Shown: positions 34,241-43,683 of the stretch, piece by piece
How the letters are laid out: each line of letters opens with the position of its first letter
Position numbering within the stretch: the first letter of the stretch is position 1
NCBI RefSeq assembly: GCF_050107715.1
Contig: NZ_JBNILN010000007.1
Span: 1 to 64,000 of the forward strand
Length of the DNA stretch: 64,000 nucleotides
DNA from: Metabacillus_B sp050107715
GTDB taxonomy: Bacteria; Bacillota; Bacilli; Bacillales; Bacillaceae
Direction of reading: 5' to 3'
The notes under the pieces: generated by a model
Told to the model about the DNA's origin: nothing
What the model saw: the letters and a program-made list of their open reading frames with translations, nothing else
The model's database searches: none
Made by a program: the position numbers and the translations under genes

Positions 34241-35434
34241 TTAAGATAAAACGGCAAAAACCTTTTCAATCGCCCAGTCCAAGTCATCCTTGGATATGGT
34301 TAGCGGCGGGGCAAATCGAATGACGGTATCGTGGGTTTCTTTACAGAGAAGTCCTTCTTCTTTCAATTTCTCGCAGTATGGTCTTGCTGCTTCGTGAAGC
34401 TCTACTCCAATGAACAAACCTTTTCCACGAACTTCTTTAATAACCGGATTCTTTATTTCTCTTAACCGATCCTGGAAGTAGGTTCCCAGTTCAAGAGAAC
34501 GCTCTGCCAGCTTTTCATCAATCAGGACATCCAATGCAGCGATAGATACTGCACAGGCAAGCGGATTTCCTCCGAAAGTTGAGCCATGAGAGCCGGGATT
34601 AAACACTCCCAGAATCTCTTTGTCTGCGGCTACACAGGAGATTGGGAAGACTCCTCCTCCAAGCGCTTTCCCAAGAATGTACATATCCGGTTCAACCTGT
34701 TCCCAGTTGCATGTGAACATTTTTCCTGAACGGCCGAGTCCGCATTGTATTTCATCTGCTACGAACAGTACGTTGTGATGTTTACATAATTCGCTCGCTT
34801 TTTTCAGGAAGCCGTCTTCCGGAATGTTGATGCCTGCTTCGCCTTGGATCGGTTCAATGATAAAGGCTGCTGTATTAGGCGTGATGGCGGCTTCAAGTGC
34901 TTCCAGATCTGCGTAAGGGATTACTTTAATGCCTGGAAGCATTGGTCCGAAGCCCCGTTTGTACTCATCGCTTGAGGACATGGATACCGCAGTCATAGTC
35001 CGGCCATGAAAATTGTCCTCGCATACGATGATTTCAGCCTGATCTGAAGCTACACCTTTCACATCATAGGCCCAGCGCCGTGCTGTTTTTACAGCGGTTT
35101 CTACTGCTTCGGCTCCTGTATTCATCGGAAGCACCATTTCTTTTCCGGTCAGCTGCGCCACCTTTTCATACCAGGGACCAAGCTGATCATTGTGAAAAGC
35201 ACGGGAGGTAAGCGTAATCCGGTCTGCCTGCTCTTTCAGCGCCTGAATAATTTTTGGGTGTCTGTGCCCCTGATTTACTGCGGAGTACGCGCTAAGCATA
35301 TCCATGTATTTGTTGCCTTCAGGATCCTCCACCCAAACCCCTTCTGCTTTTGAGAGAACGATCGGCAGCGGGTGATAGTTGTTGGCTCCGAATTTTTCGG
35401 TTTGTTCAATGACGTGAGATGTTTTGGTCGTCAT
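34241..35434 (-). CDS. rocD: Ornithine aminotransferase RocD
   Basis: 397 residues, PLP class III aminotransferase. It converts ornithine and 2-oxoglutarate to glutamate semialdehyde and glutamate in arginine catabolism and proline supply. Family blocks: YMDMLSAYSAVNQGHRHP, MNTGAEAVETAVKTAR, the cofactor aspartate in LFVADEIQCGLGR, the PLP lysine in ILGKALGGG, and GSHGSTFGGNPLACAV. GGAGGG precedes the start on the minus strand. It lies alone, with no roc partners. A near-cre dyad (35470-35484) in the upstream region is imperfect. Confidence 0.95.
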   Translation of the reverse strand: MTTKTSHVIEQTEKFGANNYHPLPIVLSKAEGVWVEDPEGNKYMDMLSAYSAVNQGHRHPKIIQALKEQADRITLTSRAFHNDQLGPWYEKVAQLTGKEMVLPMNTGAEAVETAVKTARRWAYDVKGVASDQAEIIVCEDNFHGRTMTAVSMSSSDEYKRGFGPMLPGIKVIPYADLEALEAAITPNTAAFIIEPIQGEAGINIPEDGFLKKASELCKHHNVLFVADEIQCGLGRSGKMFTCNWEQVEPDMYILGKALGGGVFPISCVAADKEILGVFNPGSHGSTFGGNPLACAVSIAALDVLIDEKLAERSLELGTYFQDRLREIKNPVIKEVRGKGLFIGVELHEAARPYCEKLKEEGLLCKETHDTVIRFAPPLTISKDDLDWAIEKVFAVLS

Positions 35435-35771
35435 ACAAATCCCTCCGTTAATATGAATAGAGTGTGTAGCGCTTTCAATAATTAGAAAATTAACACCTAT
35501 CTATACAATATCTTAGTAGAAGGGAGATGACAATAGAGCAGCAAGAAGAGTGATAAGGTCATACTTTAATAGGAAGGGATGGAGCAAAGTCAAATCAGCT
35601 ATGCATGCTTAATGGCTGACAAGAAGCTGCCCGCACCCGGGAGTCTGCCCGTAATCGCCAAAGGTGACGTCCTTGCGGATCTGTTTGCAGATTTTTGCGA
35701 ATTTTTTATCTGCCTGTTTGATTCATGGTAAAATGAGTGTGTAGAATTTTGACAAAAAAGGGGGGAATTGA
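35435..35771. other. Intergenic region upstream of rocD and yisL
   Basis: It holds the divergent upstream regions of rocD and yisL. A right-half match to a CcpA cre site, AGCGCTTTCA (35469-35478), lies near the rocD side. A small hairpin ATCTG-TTTG-CAGAT with a T-tail is at 35679-35696. No gene is visible. Confidence 0.4.
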
Positions 35772-36134
35772 ATGATTCATTTGCACATTACTTCGTGGAT
35801 TCTTGGGCTTGTTTTATTTTTTGCGGCGTATTACCTACATACTTCAGGGAACGCGAAGGCTTCCAAAATTGTTCATATGATTTTGCGGGTGTTCTATATT
35901 CTGATCATTGTATCCGGGGTTATTGTAGTACTTGGGATTTATGGAATGTACGCCGAGTATATTATTAAAGGCGTTTCCGGTCTTTGGGTGATTGCTTCAA
36001 TGGAGATGATTCTTGTCCGTTCGAAAAAAGGAAAGCCTGTCCGCAGCTTTTGGATTCAGCTGATCATTGCGCTTGTTCTCGTTCTGCTGCTCGGCTGGCG
36101 ATTGCCGCTTGGTTTTCTCAAAATGGGCGTCTGA
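35772..36134 (+). CDS. yisL: UPF0344 family membrane protein YisL
   Basis: 120 residues with four membrane helices: LHITSWILGLVLFFAAYYL, MILRVFYILIIVSGVIVVLG, a third around GLWVIASMEMILV and a C-terminal one. This is the YisL (UPF0344/DUF1516) family of unknown function. AAAAAGGGGGG precedes the start. It lies in the same order as in B. subtilis (yisK-yisL-yisN-asnO). A diverged paralogue lies at 43107 in the carotenoid block. Confidence 0.88.
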   Translation: MIHLHITSWILGLVLFFAAYYLHTSGNAKASKIVHMILRVFYILIIVSGVIVVLGIYGMYAEYIIKGVSGLWVIASMEMILVRSKKGKPVRSFWIQLIIALVLVLLLGWRLPLGFLKMGV

Positions 36135-36135
36135 A

Positions 36136-36180
36136 AAAAAGTCTGCACCCGGCAGTATCCAGGGGCAGACTTTTTATTTT
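36136..36180. terminator. Bidirectional terminator between yisL and yisN
   Basis: AAAAAGTCTGC (36136-36146) pairs with GCAGACTTTTT (36165-36175), with inner CCC/GGG and T-runs outside on both strands. Confidence 0.85.
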
Positions 36181-36734
36181 TTTAAAAGCAGGATGGCCCG
36201 CTTCCCAAGGCTTGTTGTGAATTCATAACGATCCATTATGTCATGATCCGGCATGCGGTGGTGCTGTACCCCGCAAATGCTGTCTTCATTATCAAATTGA
36301 TAAAAGGACGTACAGGATGTTTTCAATTTATTATTGGCGAATAAAAGGTGATTGTAGCAATAAATGCAATCATATGTGGAGAAACCAAGATTATTCAGTT
36401 CTCCTGTAAAGCGGATGAAGGAATCGTCATCAAGGGAGCGGAGCATTTGTTCAAAAGCAAAGGGGAGTCTTCTGCGAACGCTGATTAAGTGAGAATCTGT
36501 CAAAATCAGTTCTTCAGAATCAGTTTTTACTTTTCCATCAGAAAGCCAAATTGCCTGCGTCCACCTTCCGTCTTTCATGACATGCATGTCGCTTAAATCC
36601 ATTGAATCAATCAGCTTGCCTTCATCGGCATCCTCCTCAAAAAACAGCCATTCTCCTTCTAAGCTGCAGATGCTGCCAATCATACATGACCTTTCCTGGG
36701 TATGAAGCAATTTTTTTCTTAATGAAGAAGCCAT
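36174..36734 (-). CDS. yisN: DUF2777 family protein YisN
   Basis: 186 residues, soluble. It is conserved in Bacillus as YisN/DUF2777: starts MASSLRKKLLHTQERSCMIG, with CIYCYNHLLFANNKLKT and HHRMPDHDIMDRYEF later. The CIYC pair might bind metal, but function is unknown. ATG 36734 follows GGAGGG. The frame reaches 36815 without a ribosome site. It faces away from asnO and shares the terminator with yisL. Confidence 0.83.
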   Translation of the reverse strand: MASSLRKKLLHTQERSCMIGSICSLEGEWLFFEEDADEGKLIDSMDLSDMHVMKDGRWTQAIWLSDGKVKTDSEELILTDSHLISVRRRLPFAFEQMLRSLDDDSFIRFTGELNNLGFSTYDCIYCYNHLLFANNKLKTSCTSFYQFDNEDSICGVQHHRMPDHDIMDRYEFTTSLGKRAILLLKK

Positions 36735-36892
36735 GTTGTTCCCTCCAGAGCATATTTGTCTATGTACATATCTTTTTACCCGTAATCGGACAACTTTATT
36801 CAACAAGTTCTTCATGAGGACAATTCAATCAATCATAGACTGTGAATAGGATAGGAACAGCTGATGAAATATGATTGAGGGAGATGGCGGAT

Positions 36893-38734
36893 ATGTGCGG
36901 TATTACAGGGTGGGCTGATCATAAGAGGAGTCTTTCAGGAGAGCGCAGTGTCGTTTCTGCCATGACAGAAACCCTTTCAAAGCGGGGGCCGGATGACACA
37001 AACCTATGGTGGCAGCCGAATGTCTGGTTCGGACATAAGAGACTGACGGTGGTGGATCCGGAGAGCGGAGTCCAGCCGATGACAAAAGAGAGAGACGGAA
37101 AAGAATATACCATCTGCTATAACGGCGAGCTGTATAACACAGAGGACATCCGTAAAGTTCTTTTAAGCAAAGGGTATACGTTCAGGGGACATTCAGACAC
37201 GGAAGTCCTCCTTGCCTCTTATATGGAATGGGAAGAAAACTGTTTGGACCATTTAAACGGAATCTTTGCCTTTGGGATATGGGATTCAAGCAAAAAACGT
37301 TTGTTTCTCGCAAGGGACCGTATGGGGGTCAAGCCGCTGTTTTACCGGTACGACAATGGATCGCTGCTGTTCGGGTCCGAGTTAAAAGCAATTCTTGCCC
37401 ATCCGGATGCAAAACCGGTCATGAACCGGGAGGGATTAGCTGAGATTATGGGTCTCGGACCATCCAGAACTCCCGGGCACGGGGTCTACAGCGGAATTTC
37501 TGAACTTCGTCCGGCCCATGCCTTAATCCTGAGCAGGGATGGTCTGAAGAAATGGAGGTATTGGAATGTTGTGAGCCGGCCTCATACCGATTCATTTGAT
37601 GAGACGGTAGAAAAAGTCCGGTTTCTGCTTACCGATGCGGTTACAAGACAGCTCGTGTCAGACGTTCCGCTTTGCACCTTTCTGTCAGGAGGACTGGATT
37701 CGAGTGCGATTACCGCGATTGCTGCGGAATCTTATAAAAAAGAAGGAAAAGGACAGCTGCATACGTTTTCCATTGATTACGAGGAAAACGAAAAATTTTT
37801 CAAAGCGAACGACTTCCAGCCGAATTCTGACGGGCCGTGGATTCAAAAGATGACGGATGCATTCAGCACGGAGCATCACAGATGTATCATCAGCCAGGAA
37901 ACACTTGCCCAATTTTTACAAGAGGCAGTTGAAGTCCGGGACCTGCCGGGGATGGCGGATATTGATTCCTCGCTTCTCTGGTTTTGCCGTGAAATAAAGA
38001 AAGATTTCACAGTCGGGCTTTCCGGAGAGTGTGCGGATGAAATTTTCGGCGGCTATCCTTGGTTTCACCGCCCGGGTGAAGCGGATGTGTTTCCGTGGAT
38101 GAGGTCAACTGCAGCAAGAACCGGTTTGCTCAATGATAAATGGAAGGGCGAATTGCATCTCGCTGAGTATGTCGAATCGAGATTTGATGAAACAGCTGCG
38201 GAAACTCCTGCACTTGATGGGGAAAGCGAAACGGATGCCAAGCGGCGCGAGCTTTTCTATTTAAACATGATTTGGTTCATGACTACTCTGCTTGACCGAA
38301 AAGACCGGATGAGTATGGGAGCAAGCCTTGAAGTAAGGGTGCCATTTGCAGACCATCGGCTTGTAGAATATGTGTGGAACATTCCTTGGGAAATGAAGAT
38401 GCACGGAGACAGGGAAAAAGGGATTCTGCGAAAAGCATTGGAGGGCGTTCTTCCTGAAGAGGTTTTGTACAGGAAAAAAAGTCCTTATCCGAAAACGTAT
38501 CATCCTGCCTACACAAAAGCAGTCAGGGTTATGCTTGAGAACTCTTTAAAGCAGAAGGATTCGATTCTTCATGAGCTTTTTGAAAAAGAAAAGCTAAACC
38601 GCCTCATTGAAACGAATGGCAGCGATTTTGGGACTCCCTGGTTCGGCCAGCTGATGAGCGGTCCGCAGCTTCTTGCCCATCTTGGTCAAATTCATGTATG
38701 GGCAGAGAAATACCGGGTTCAAATCAGTTTATAA
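36893..38734 (+). CDS. asnO: Glutamine-hydrolysing asparagine synthetase AsnO
   Basis: 613 residues. The N-terminal class II glutaminase starts MCGITGW with catalytic Cys2. The synthetase half has the PP-loop SGGLDSSAI and GLSGECADEIFGGYPWF. It makes asparagine from aspartate, ATP and glutamine. B. subtilis AsnO is the sporulation-linked isozyme at the same locus. ATG 36893 must be the start because Cys must be residue 2; the six extra codons from 36875 are excluded. GAGGGAGATGG serves as the ribosome site. Confidence 0.94.
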   Translation: MCGITGWADHKRSLSGERSVVSAMTETLSKRGPDDTNLWWQPNVWFGHKRLTVVDPESGVQPMTKERDGKEYTICYNGELYNTEDIRKVLLSKGYTFRGHSDTEVLLASYMEWEENCLDHLNGIFAFGIWDSSKKRLFLARDRMGVKPLFYRYDNGSLLFGSELKAILAHPDAKPVMNREGLAEIMGLGPSRTPGHGVYSGISELRPAHALILSRDGLKKWRYWNVVSRPHTDSFDETVEKVRFLLTDAVTRQLVSDVPLCTFLSGGLDSSAITAIAAESYKKEGKGQLHTFSIDYEENEKFFKANDFQPNSDGPWIQKMTDAFSTEHHRCIISQETLAQFLQEAVEVRDLPGMADIDSSLLWFCREIKKDFTVGLSGECADEIFGGYPWFHRPGEADVFPWMRSTAARTGLLNDKWKGELHLAEYVESRFDETAAETPALDGESETDAKRRELFYLNMIWFMTTLLDRKDRMSMGASLEVRVPFADHRLVEYVWNIPWEMKMHGDREKGILRKALEGVLPEEVLYRKKSPYPKTYHPAYTKAVRVMLENSLKQKDSILHELFEKEKLNRLIETNGSDFGTPWFGQLMSGPQLLAHLGQIHVWAEKYRVQISL

Positions 38735-39148
38735 GATTTCAGGCCGCCGTTATTCCCAATTGGGTCCCGCGCACTCAGGCAGTGATTCTATGATTTTATG
38801 ATTCCTCTGCCTTTTCCTCCTGGCCCCAATCTGGCAGGGCACTAAACTCTGTCCCCCTTCTGTTCGGTACATTGCAGCGTATCCTCTCCGTCCCTGTCAG
38901 ATCGGAAAACAGGGTCGGAGGCAACACCACCGCACATCATCCCGGAACCTGGGTAAACGGATTCAAAAAGCTTTTATTGATTCTCCGCATAAATCGTTTA
39001 GGGCCCAATCAGATTTCGCCCGTCCTTCCTGCCGTTCAATCGGTTTCAGGGCTAAGATCTTATGGATGAAATTTCCGGGTAAGACCGTTCAGCCATAATT
39101 GAACTCTTGTGCGCAGGGTAGGGTATAGTGGAAGAGAATAGTTATTCG
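38735..39148. other. Gene-free stretch between asnO and the carotenoid genes
   Basis: No convincing coding frame or clear asnO terminator is seen. The direct repeat ATGATTTTATGATTC occurs near 38790. The carotenoid promoter begins at 39149. Confidence 0.5.
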
Positions 39149-39177
39149 TTGTGTTTTAATTCGTTAATTCGTATAAT
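39149..39177 (+). promoter_or_regulatory. Sigma-A promoter of the crtN-crtN-crtM unit
   Basis: TTGTGT (39149-39154) and TATAAT (39172-39177) are exactly 17 bases apart, about 40 bases before the first carotenoid gene. The spacer contains a TTCGTTAA-type direct repeat. Confidence 0.65.
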
Positions 39178-39218
39178 ATTTGTATAACTAATGTATAATT
39201 TCAGGGGGACGACCCATC

Positions 39219-40745
39219 ATGACAAAGAAAATAATCGTAATCGGCGCTGGTCCGGGCGGAATGGCTGCAGCGCTTCAGCTTGCAGGCAAAGGCTACGATG
39301 TCGATGTTTACGAGAAGCAAAAGTATATAGGCGGGCGAAATTCTTCACTGGAAATGGATGGCTTTACCTTTGATTTAGGACCAACGTTTTTGAGCATGGT
39401 TCATCTGGCGGAAGAGATATTTGAAGCAGCAGGGAAGAACCTTTATGACTACCTTGAATTAAAAGAGATTGATGACATGTATGAACTCATTTTTGAGGAT
39501 GAGAGTTTGCATATGACAAGGAACCGGGACGAGATGAAACGGAGAATTGAAGAGTTTGCCCCTGGAGACGGGGAGGGCTATCTGTCATTTATGAAAGATA
39601 CTGAAAAGAAGATGGACAGGCTTACCCCGATCCTGCAAAGCAGAATGGACCGGTTCCGCCACTATTTAAGCTGGAGGGTTTTAAAAGCCATTCCAAAGCT
39701 GACGTTAACGAAGAGCTTATATGATGTGCTTTCAAGCTACTTCAAGGATGAAAGAGTTAAGCTCGCCTTTACGTTTCAATCTAAATACCTTGGGATGTCT
39801 CCGTGGGAATGTCCGGGTGCTTTCTCCATTCTTTCATATATGGAGCATGCACATGGAGTTTTCCATCCAATCGGAGGAGTAAACCAGCTTCCGAAAGCAA
39901 TGGCGAAGGCTTTTGGAGAACTTGGGGGGAAGGTTCATCTTGGCATGGGTGTGGATAAGCTTCTTATGGAGGGACGGCAGGTAAAAGGTGTAAAGCTTGA
40001 ATCCGGCGAGGAAGTTTATGCAGACGAGGTCGTCATTAACGGTGACTTTGGGCATGCTGTTACAAATCTGGTAGAAGATGGGGCTTTGAAAAAATACGGC
40101 AGACAAAAGCTTGAGAAGAAGAAATTCTCCTGCTCCACATTTATGATCTATCTCGGAGTGGATAAAAAATACGATCTTCCGCATCATACGATCCTGTTTT
40201 CAAAAGACTATAAACAGTATGTGGAGAAAATCACAAAAGATTTTTCCCTTCCTGATGATCTTTCGATTTACATCCAGAATGCAAGTGTGACAGACCCGAC
40301 TCTTGCTCCTGAAGGTCAGTCCGCTCTATATATTCTTGCGCCTGTTCCAAGCAACAAGAGCGGGATTGACTGGGATAAAGAAAAGGGTGCGTTTCGGGAC
40401 CTTATGCTGAAGACCCTGCATGAGCGTACGGAATTTAAAGATTTGGATAAGCATATACTAACTGAACGGGTCCTTACCCCGAAGGAATGGGAAAAAGAGA
40501 TTTTCGTATATAAGGGAGCTACCTTTAACCTAGCACACAACCTGACACAAATGATGGTTCTAAGACCCCATAATGAATTTGAAGAGCTCGAGCACGCTTG
40601 GCTTGTTGGAGGGGGAACTCACCCCGGGAGCGGACTGCCAACCATCCTTGAGTCAGCACGGATTACAACGAATATGATTCATGAGCGGCATGGAGGAAAG
40701 CCGGCTGATTTCAAATCTGACAAAAGACTGGGGAATGCATTATGA
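39219..40745 (+). CDS. CrtN-type carotenoid desaturase, paralogue 1
   Basis: 508 residues. The FAD-binding Rossmann motif is IVIGAGPGGMAAALQLAGKG at the start, then the phytoene-desaturase signature GFTFDLGPTFLSM and the C-terminal VGGGTHPGSGLPTIL. It resembles the CrtN/CrtNc group acting on C30 apocarotenoids (desaturation of 4,4'-diapophytoene or oxidation of a later intermediate). Sequence alone does not separate those activities. It heads an operon: its TGA overlaps the next ATG by four bases. A poor GGGGG ribosome site lies 10 bases from the start. Confidence 0.85.
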   Translation: MTKKIIVIGAGPGGMAAALQLAGKGYDVDVYEKQKYIGGRNSSLEMDGFTFDLGPTFLSMVHLAEEIFEAAGKNLYDYLELKEIDDMYELIFEDESLHMTRNRDEMKRRIEEFAPGDGEGYLSFMKDTEKKMDRLTPILQSRMDRFRHYLSWRVLKAIPKLTLTKSLYDVLSSYFKDERVKLAFTFQSKYLGMSPWECPGAFSILSYMEHAHGVFHPIGGVNQLPKAMAKAFGELGGKVHLGMGVDKLLMEGRQVKGVKLESGEEVYADEVVINGDFGHAVTNLVEDGALKKYGRQKLEKKKFSCSTFMIYLGVDKKYDLPHHTILFSKDYKQYVEKITKDFSLPDDLSIYIQNASVTDPTLAPEGQSALYILAPVPSNKSGIDWDKEKGAFRDLMLKTLHERTEFKDLDKHILTERVLTPKEWEKEIFVYKGATFNLAHNLTQMMVLRPHNEFEELEHAWLVGGGTHPGSGLPTILESARITTNMIHERHGGKPADFKSDKRLGNAL

Positions 40746-42208
40746 AAGCAAGTATAGCAGGCGGCGGAATAGGCGGGCTCATAACCGCTTTATTGATGAA
40801 AAAGAACGGGTTTAATGTTACGATATTTGAAAAGAGTGACAGGCTTGGAGGAAGACTCTCCTATGTCAGTGAGGGAGATTACAAGGTAGACGAAGGACCT
40901 ACAATCGTTCTCCTGCCTGAGATGCTCCAGAGCATCTTAAGGGAATCCGGCATTGAGGACGAAGAATACGAGCTTGTTTCACTGGACCCTCTATACAAAC
41001 TTCACTTTGCAGACGGAACAACCTATTCCAAGTTTTCAGATTTTAAAAAACAAATGGACGAGCTTAAAACAAACTTTCCAGGAGAAGAAAAGGGCTTTGC
41101 CAGATTTATGGAGGATATGGATACAAGATTCCGGCTCGGCAAGGATCAGTTTCTCGAGAAAGCTTTCGTGGACAGGCGGTCCTTTTGGACACAACATAAC
41201 ATCAGAACACTATTGAAGCTCAAAGCATACCGGAATGTCCATCATTCGCTGAAAACATATTTCCGTGATGACAGGCTTAGACAGGCCTACTCCCTGCAAA
41301 CCCTTTATATCGGGGGGAATCCTTTTGAATCACCAGCTATGTATTCCCTGGTTTCCTACAGTGAGCATAAGCATGGGGTTTATTATATGAAAGGCGGATA
41401 TGCTCGCCTTGTGGAGATTCTGGAAAAGGTGCTCATTGAATCAGGGGTTGAAATCAGAAAAAATGCCCTTGTCCAGTCTATTTCCTCCAATGGGGAAAGG
41501 GCTGAAGGACTTTATGTGAATGGAGAATACCACCCTTCCGACTACTTGATCATGAACGGGGATTTTCCATCCGTTTCCCACATGCTGGAGCCGCACGTAC
41601 CGAAGCGTGACTACACGCCTTCATCAGGCTGTCTGCTCCTGTACATGGGATTGGACAAAGTGTATAAGGAGGCTTCTGTGCATCAATTCTTTATGGGTGC
41701 TGATTTTCAGAAGCATATGCGGGAGGTATTTGCTTCAAAAACAGTTCCATCGGATCCATCCATCTATGCGTTTCATCCATCGATTATTGATTCATCTCTT
41801 GCCCCAGAAGGGAAAAGCGTCCTCTATGCCCTTGTTCCGGTTCCATCCGGTAATCATATTGACTGGGAACAGCAGAATGAGTTTGTTGAAAGCATAATCA
41901 GCAGTCTTGAAAAAAGAGGATTTCCAAATTTGCGTGAGCACATCATCTGGAAAAAAATCAAGACTCCGAATGATGCCAATAGAGAGGGATTGTTTGAAGG
42001 CGGAAGCTTTGGCCTTGCCCCTTCGCTCTTCCAATCCGGTGTGTTCCGGCCGCAGGTTCGGCCATCAAGGCTCAAAAATGTGTATGCAGCCGGTGCATCC
42101 ATTCACCCAGGAGGCGGGATTCCGCTTGTTATGCAGGGTGCGAAAATGATGGTATCCGAGCTGCTTGAAGATGTAAAAAAACATAAAGGGGTGAGCTTAA
42201 GTGGATAA
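40742..42208 (+). CDS. crtN: 4,4'-diapophytoene desaturase (CrtN type)
   Basis: 488 residues. FAD motif ASIAGGGIGGLITALLMKKNG, KVDEGPTIVLLPEM, then YSLQTLYIGGNPFESPAMYS, which is close to the QTLYIG block of staphylococcal CrtN. It ends AAGASIHPGGGIPLVMQGAK. It should introduce double bonds into 4,4'-diapophytoene to give diaponeurosporene or diapolycopene. It overlaps the gene before by four bases and crtM by eight, so the three are coupled. Confidence 0.87.
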   Translation: MKASIAGGGIGGLITALLMKKNGFNVTIFEKSDRLGGRLSYVSEGDYKVDEGPTIVLLPEMLQSILRESGIEDEEYELVSLDPLYKLHFADGTTYSKFSDFKKQMDELKTNFPGEEKGFARFMEDMDTRFRLGKDQFLEKAFVDRRSFWTQHNIRTLLKLKAYRNVHHSLKTYFRDDRLRQAYSLQTLYIGGNPFESPAMYSLVSYSEHKHGVYYMKGGYARLVEILEKVLIESGVEIRKNALVQSISSNGERAEGLYVNGEYHPSDYLIMNGDFPSVSHMLEPHVPKRDYTPSSGCLLLYMGLDKVYKEASVHQFFMGADFQKHMREVFASKTVPSDPSIYAFHPSIIDSSLAPEGKSVLYALVPVPSGNHIDWEQQNEFVESIISSLEKRGFPNLREHIIWKKIKTPNDANREGLFEGGSFGLAPSLFQSGVFRPQVRPSRLKNVYAAGASIHPGGGIPLVMQGAKMMVSELLEDVKKHKGVSLSG

Positions 42209-43034
42209 GATTAAAACCGCATATGCACAATGTGAAGAACTTATTAGAATTCATTCCAAGTCGTTTTATAAAGCATTCTCTCTTCTCCCTTCAGAAAAGA
42301 AAAATGCGGTTTGGGCCGTCTATGCTTTTTGCAGGACAGTAGATGATATCGTGGATGAAGGGACGAATCCCGAAAAGGAATTGCTGGCGTTCGAGGAGGA
42401 GTTTAAACGGTTCTTAAACAACGGGCATGATCGCGGCCACTACATATGGCTCGCTCTCGAAGACACATTCAGCCGCTATGATATGGATGAGGAAGCATTT
42501 TGGGATATGATTAAAGGCCAGCGAATGGATTTGACGAAAAAAAGATACGAAACGCTGGAAGAAGTGTTTGACTATTCCTATCATGTAGCCAGTGCAGTCG
42601 GACTTATGCTTTTGCCGATTCTTGCTCCCAAAAAGAAGAAATCACTGCGCAACGGAGCTATAGCACTTGGCATCGCGATGCAGCTCACAAATATCCTAAG
42701 GGATATCGGGGAAGATTTGGATCGTGACCGGATTTATCTTCCAAAAGAAGTAATGGATCAGTTCGGCTACAGTGAAAGAGAGCTTGAATCAGGGATAATC
42801 AGCGATTCTTTTATTTCTGTGTGGGAATACCTCGCTTTTGAAGCAGAAGCTTATTACGAAGAAGCGATGGACACAATCAGCGAATATCCACTCCATTCAA
42901 GAACACCTGTAAAAGCCGCTGCATTTTTTTACAAAGCTATATTAAACAAGGTCCGTGGCAATCACTATCAAGTTTTCGGCAAACGAAACTATGTGACTCA
43001 GGACGAGAAAATCTCTATATTGTCACAAATTTAA
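42201..43034 (+). CDS. crtM: Dehydrosqualene (diapophytoene) synthase CrtM / YisP family
   Basis: 277 residues. Trans-isoprenyl diphosphate synthase (head-to-head) family. Both Asp-rich magnesium sites are intact: DDIVDE in the first third and DILRDIGEDLDRDR in the second half, with SFYKAFSLLP near the start and YHVASAVGLMLLP in between. It joins two farnesyl diphosphates to 4,4'-diapophytoene, the first C30 carotenoid. GTG 42201 after GGGGTGAG. It occupies the position of B. subtilis yisP. Confidence 0.9.
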   Translation: MDKIKTAYAQCEELIRIHSKSFYKAFSLLPSEKKNAVWAVYAFCRTVDDIVDEGTNPEKELLAFEEEFKRFLNNGHDRGHYIWLALEDTFSRYDMDEEAFWDMIKGQRMDLTKKRYETLEEVFDYSYHVASAVGLMLLPILAPKKKKSLRNGAIALGIAMQLTNILRDIGEDLDRDRIYLPKEVMDQFGYSERELESGIISDSFISVWEYLAFEAEAYYEEAMDTISEYPLHSRTPVKAAAFFYKAILNKVRGNHYQVFGKRNYVTQDEKISILSQI

Positions 43035-43064
43035 AGGAAGCGTTTCTTGGACGCTTCCTTTTTC
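43034..43064 (+). terminator. Terminator of the crtM unit
   Basis: AAGGAAGCGT (43034-43043) pairs with ACGCTTCCTT (43051-43060), then TTT. It overlaps the crtM stop. Confidence 0.8.
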
Positions 43065-43106
43065 ATGGTAAGCTTGTGTCAGAATCAAATATTGGAGGAA
43101 AAATAC

Positions 43107-43457
43107 GTGACAAATTATCATATTTTGAGCTGGCTGGCAGCAGTCCTGCTCTTTTTTGCCGTTTACCGTTTCAATCAAAAGGGCCTGAAAAAAAGGGCTG
43201 CTTTCCTTCACTACGTGCTGCGTGTCCTCTACATGTTTGTCCTGTTTACAGGATTCTACCTGGTTGCCCAAATTCCCATTTCCTTCGGCCATCTAGTTAA
43301 GACCGCTCTTGGGGGCTTAACCATCGCAATTATGGAAATCATTCTAGTCCATCAAGTAAAGGGAGAAACGTATAAGGCTCTCTGGGTCATCTGTCTGACC
43401 CTTCTTGGAGCCACGCTGCTGCTGGGGTTCATTCTCCCTTTTGGGATTCATTTCTGA
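43107..43457 (+). CDS. Second YisL-like (UPF0344) membrane protein
   Basis: 116 residues, four membrane helices, aligning in order with YisL at 35772: start MTNYHILSWLAAVLLFFAVY against MIHLHITSWILGLVLFFAAY, then FLHYVLRVLYMFVLFTGFYL, and a GLTIAIMEIILV block. GTG 43107 follows TTGGAGG. It lies directly after crtM, beyond its terminator. It is clearly a paralogue, and the yisP/crtM neighbour position makes a role in the carotenoid membrane context a testable idea only. Confidence 0.83.
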   Translation: MTNYHILSWLAAVLLFFAVYRFNQKGLKKRAAFLHYVLRVLYMFVLFTGFYLVAQIPISFGHLVKTALGGLTIAIMEIILVHQVKGETYKALWVICLTLLGATLLLGFILPFGIHF

Positions 43458-43683
43458 CTGGAGTCTATGAATGGAAAAAGGGCGCCCTTAACGCAGGCAG
43501 GGCAGTTTCTTTCTTTTGCTTAACCAGAAGGAATATCCCGTTCATTCCAGAATAAATGCTTAGTAAAGGAAAAAGGAGGAGATGCAGGATGATCCGCAAT
43601 AAATCCAGCAGCTGATTTTGACCGCGTGTGCGGGGTCCGCCTGATTGATTTTAGCAAAAAGAAAAATCAGGGGGACGAAAACG

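Noticed and set aside
35469..35484. CcpA cre site upstream of rocD
   Set aside because: Only the right half fits the consensus; left half has several mismatches.
38872..39069. 65-residue frame upstream of the carotenoid genes
   Set aside because: No ribosome site or recognisable motif; overlaps the non-coding stretch.
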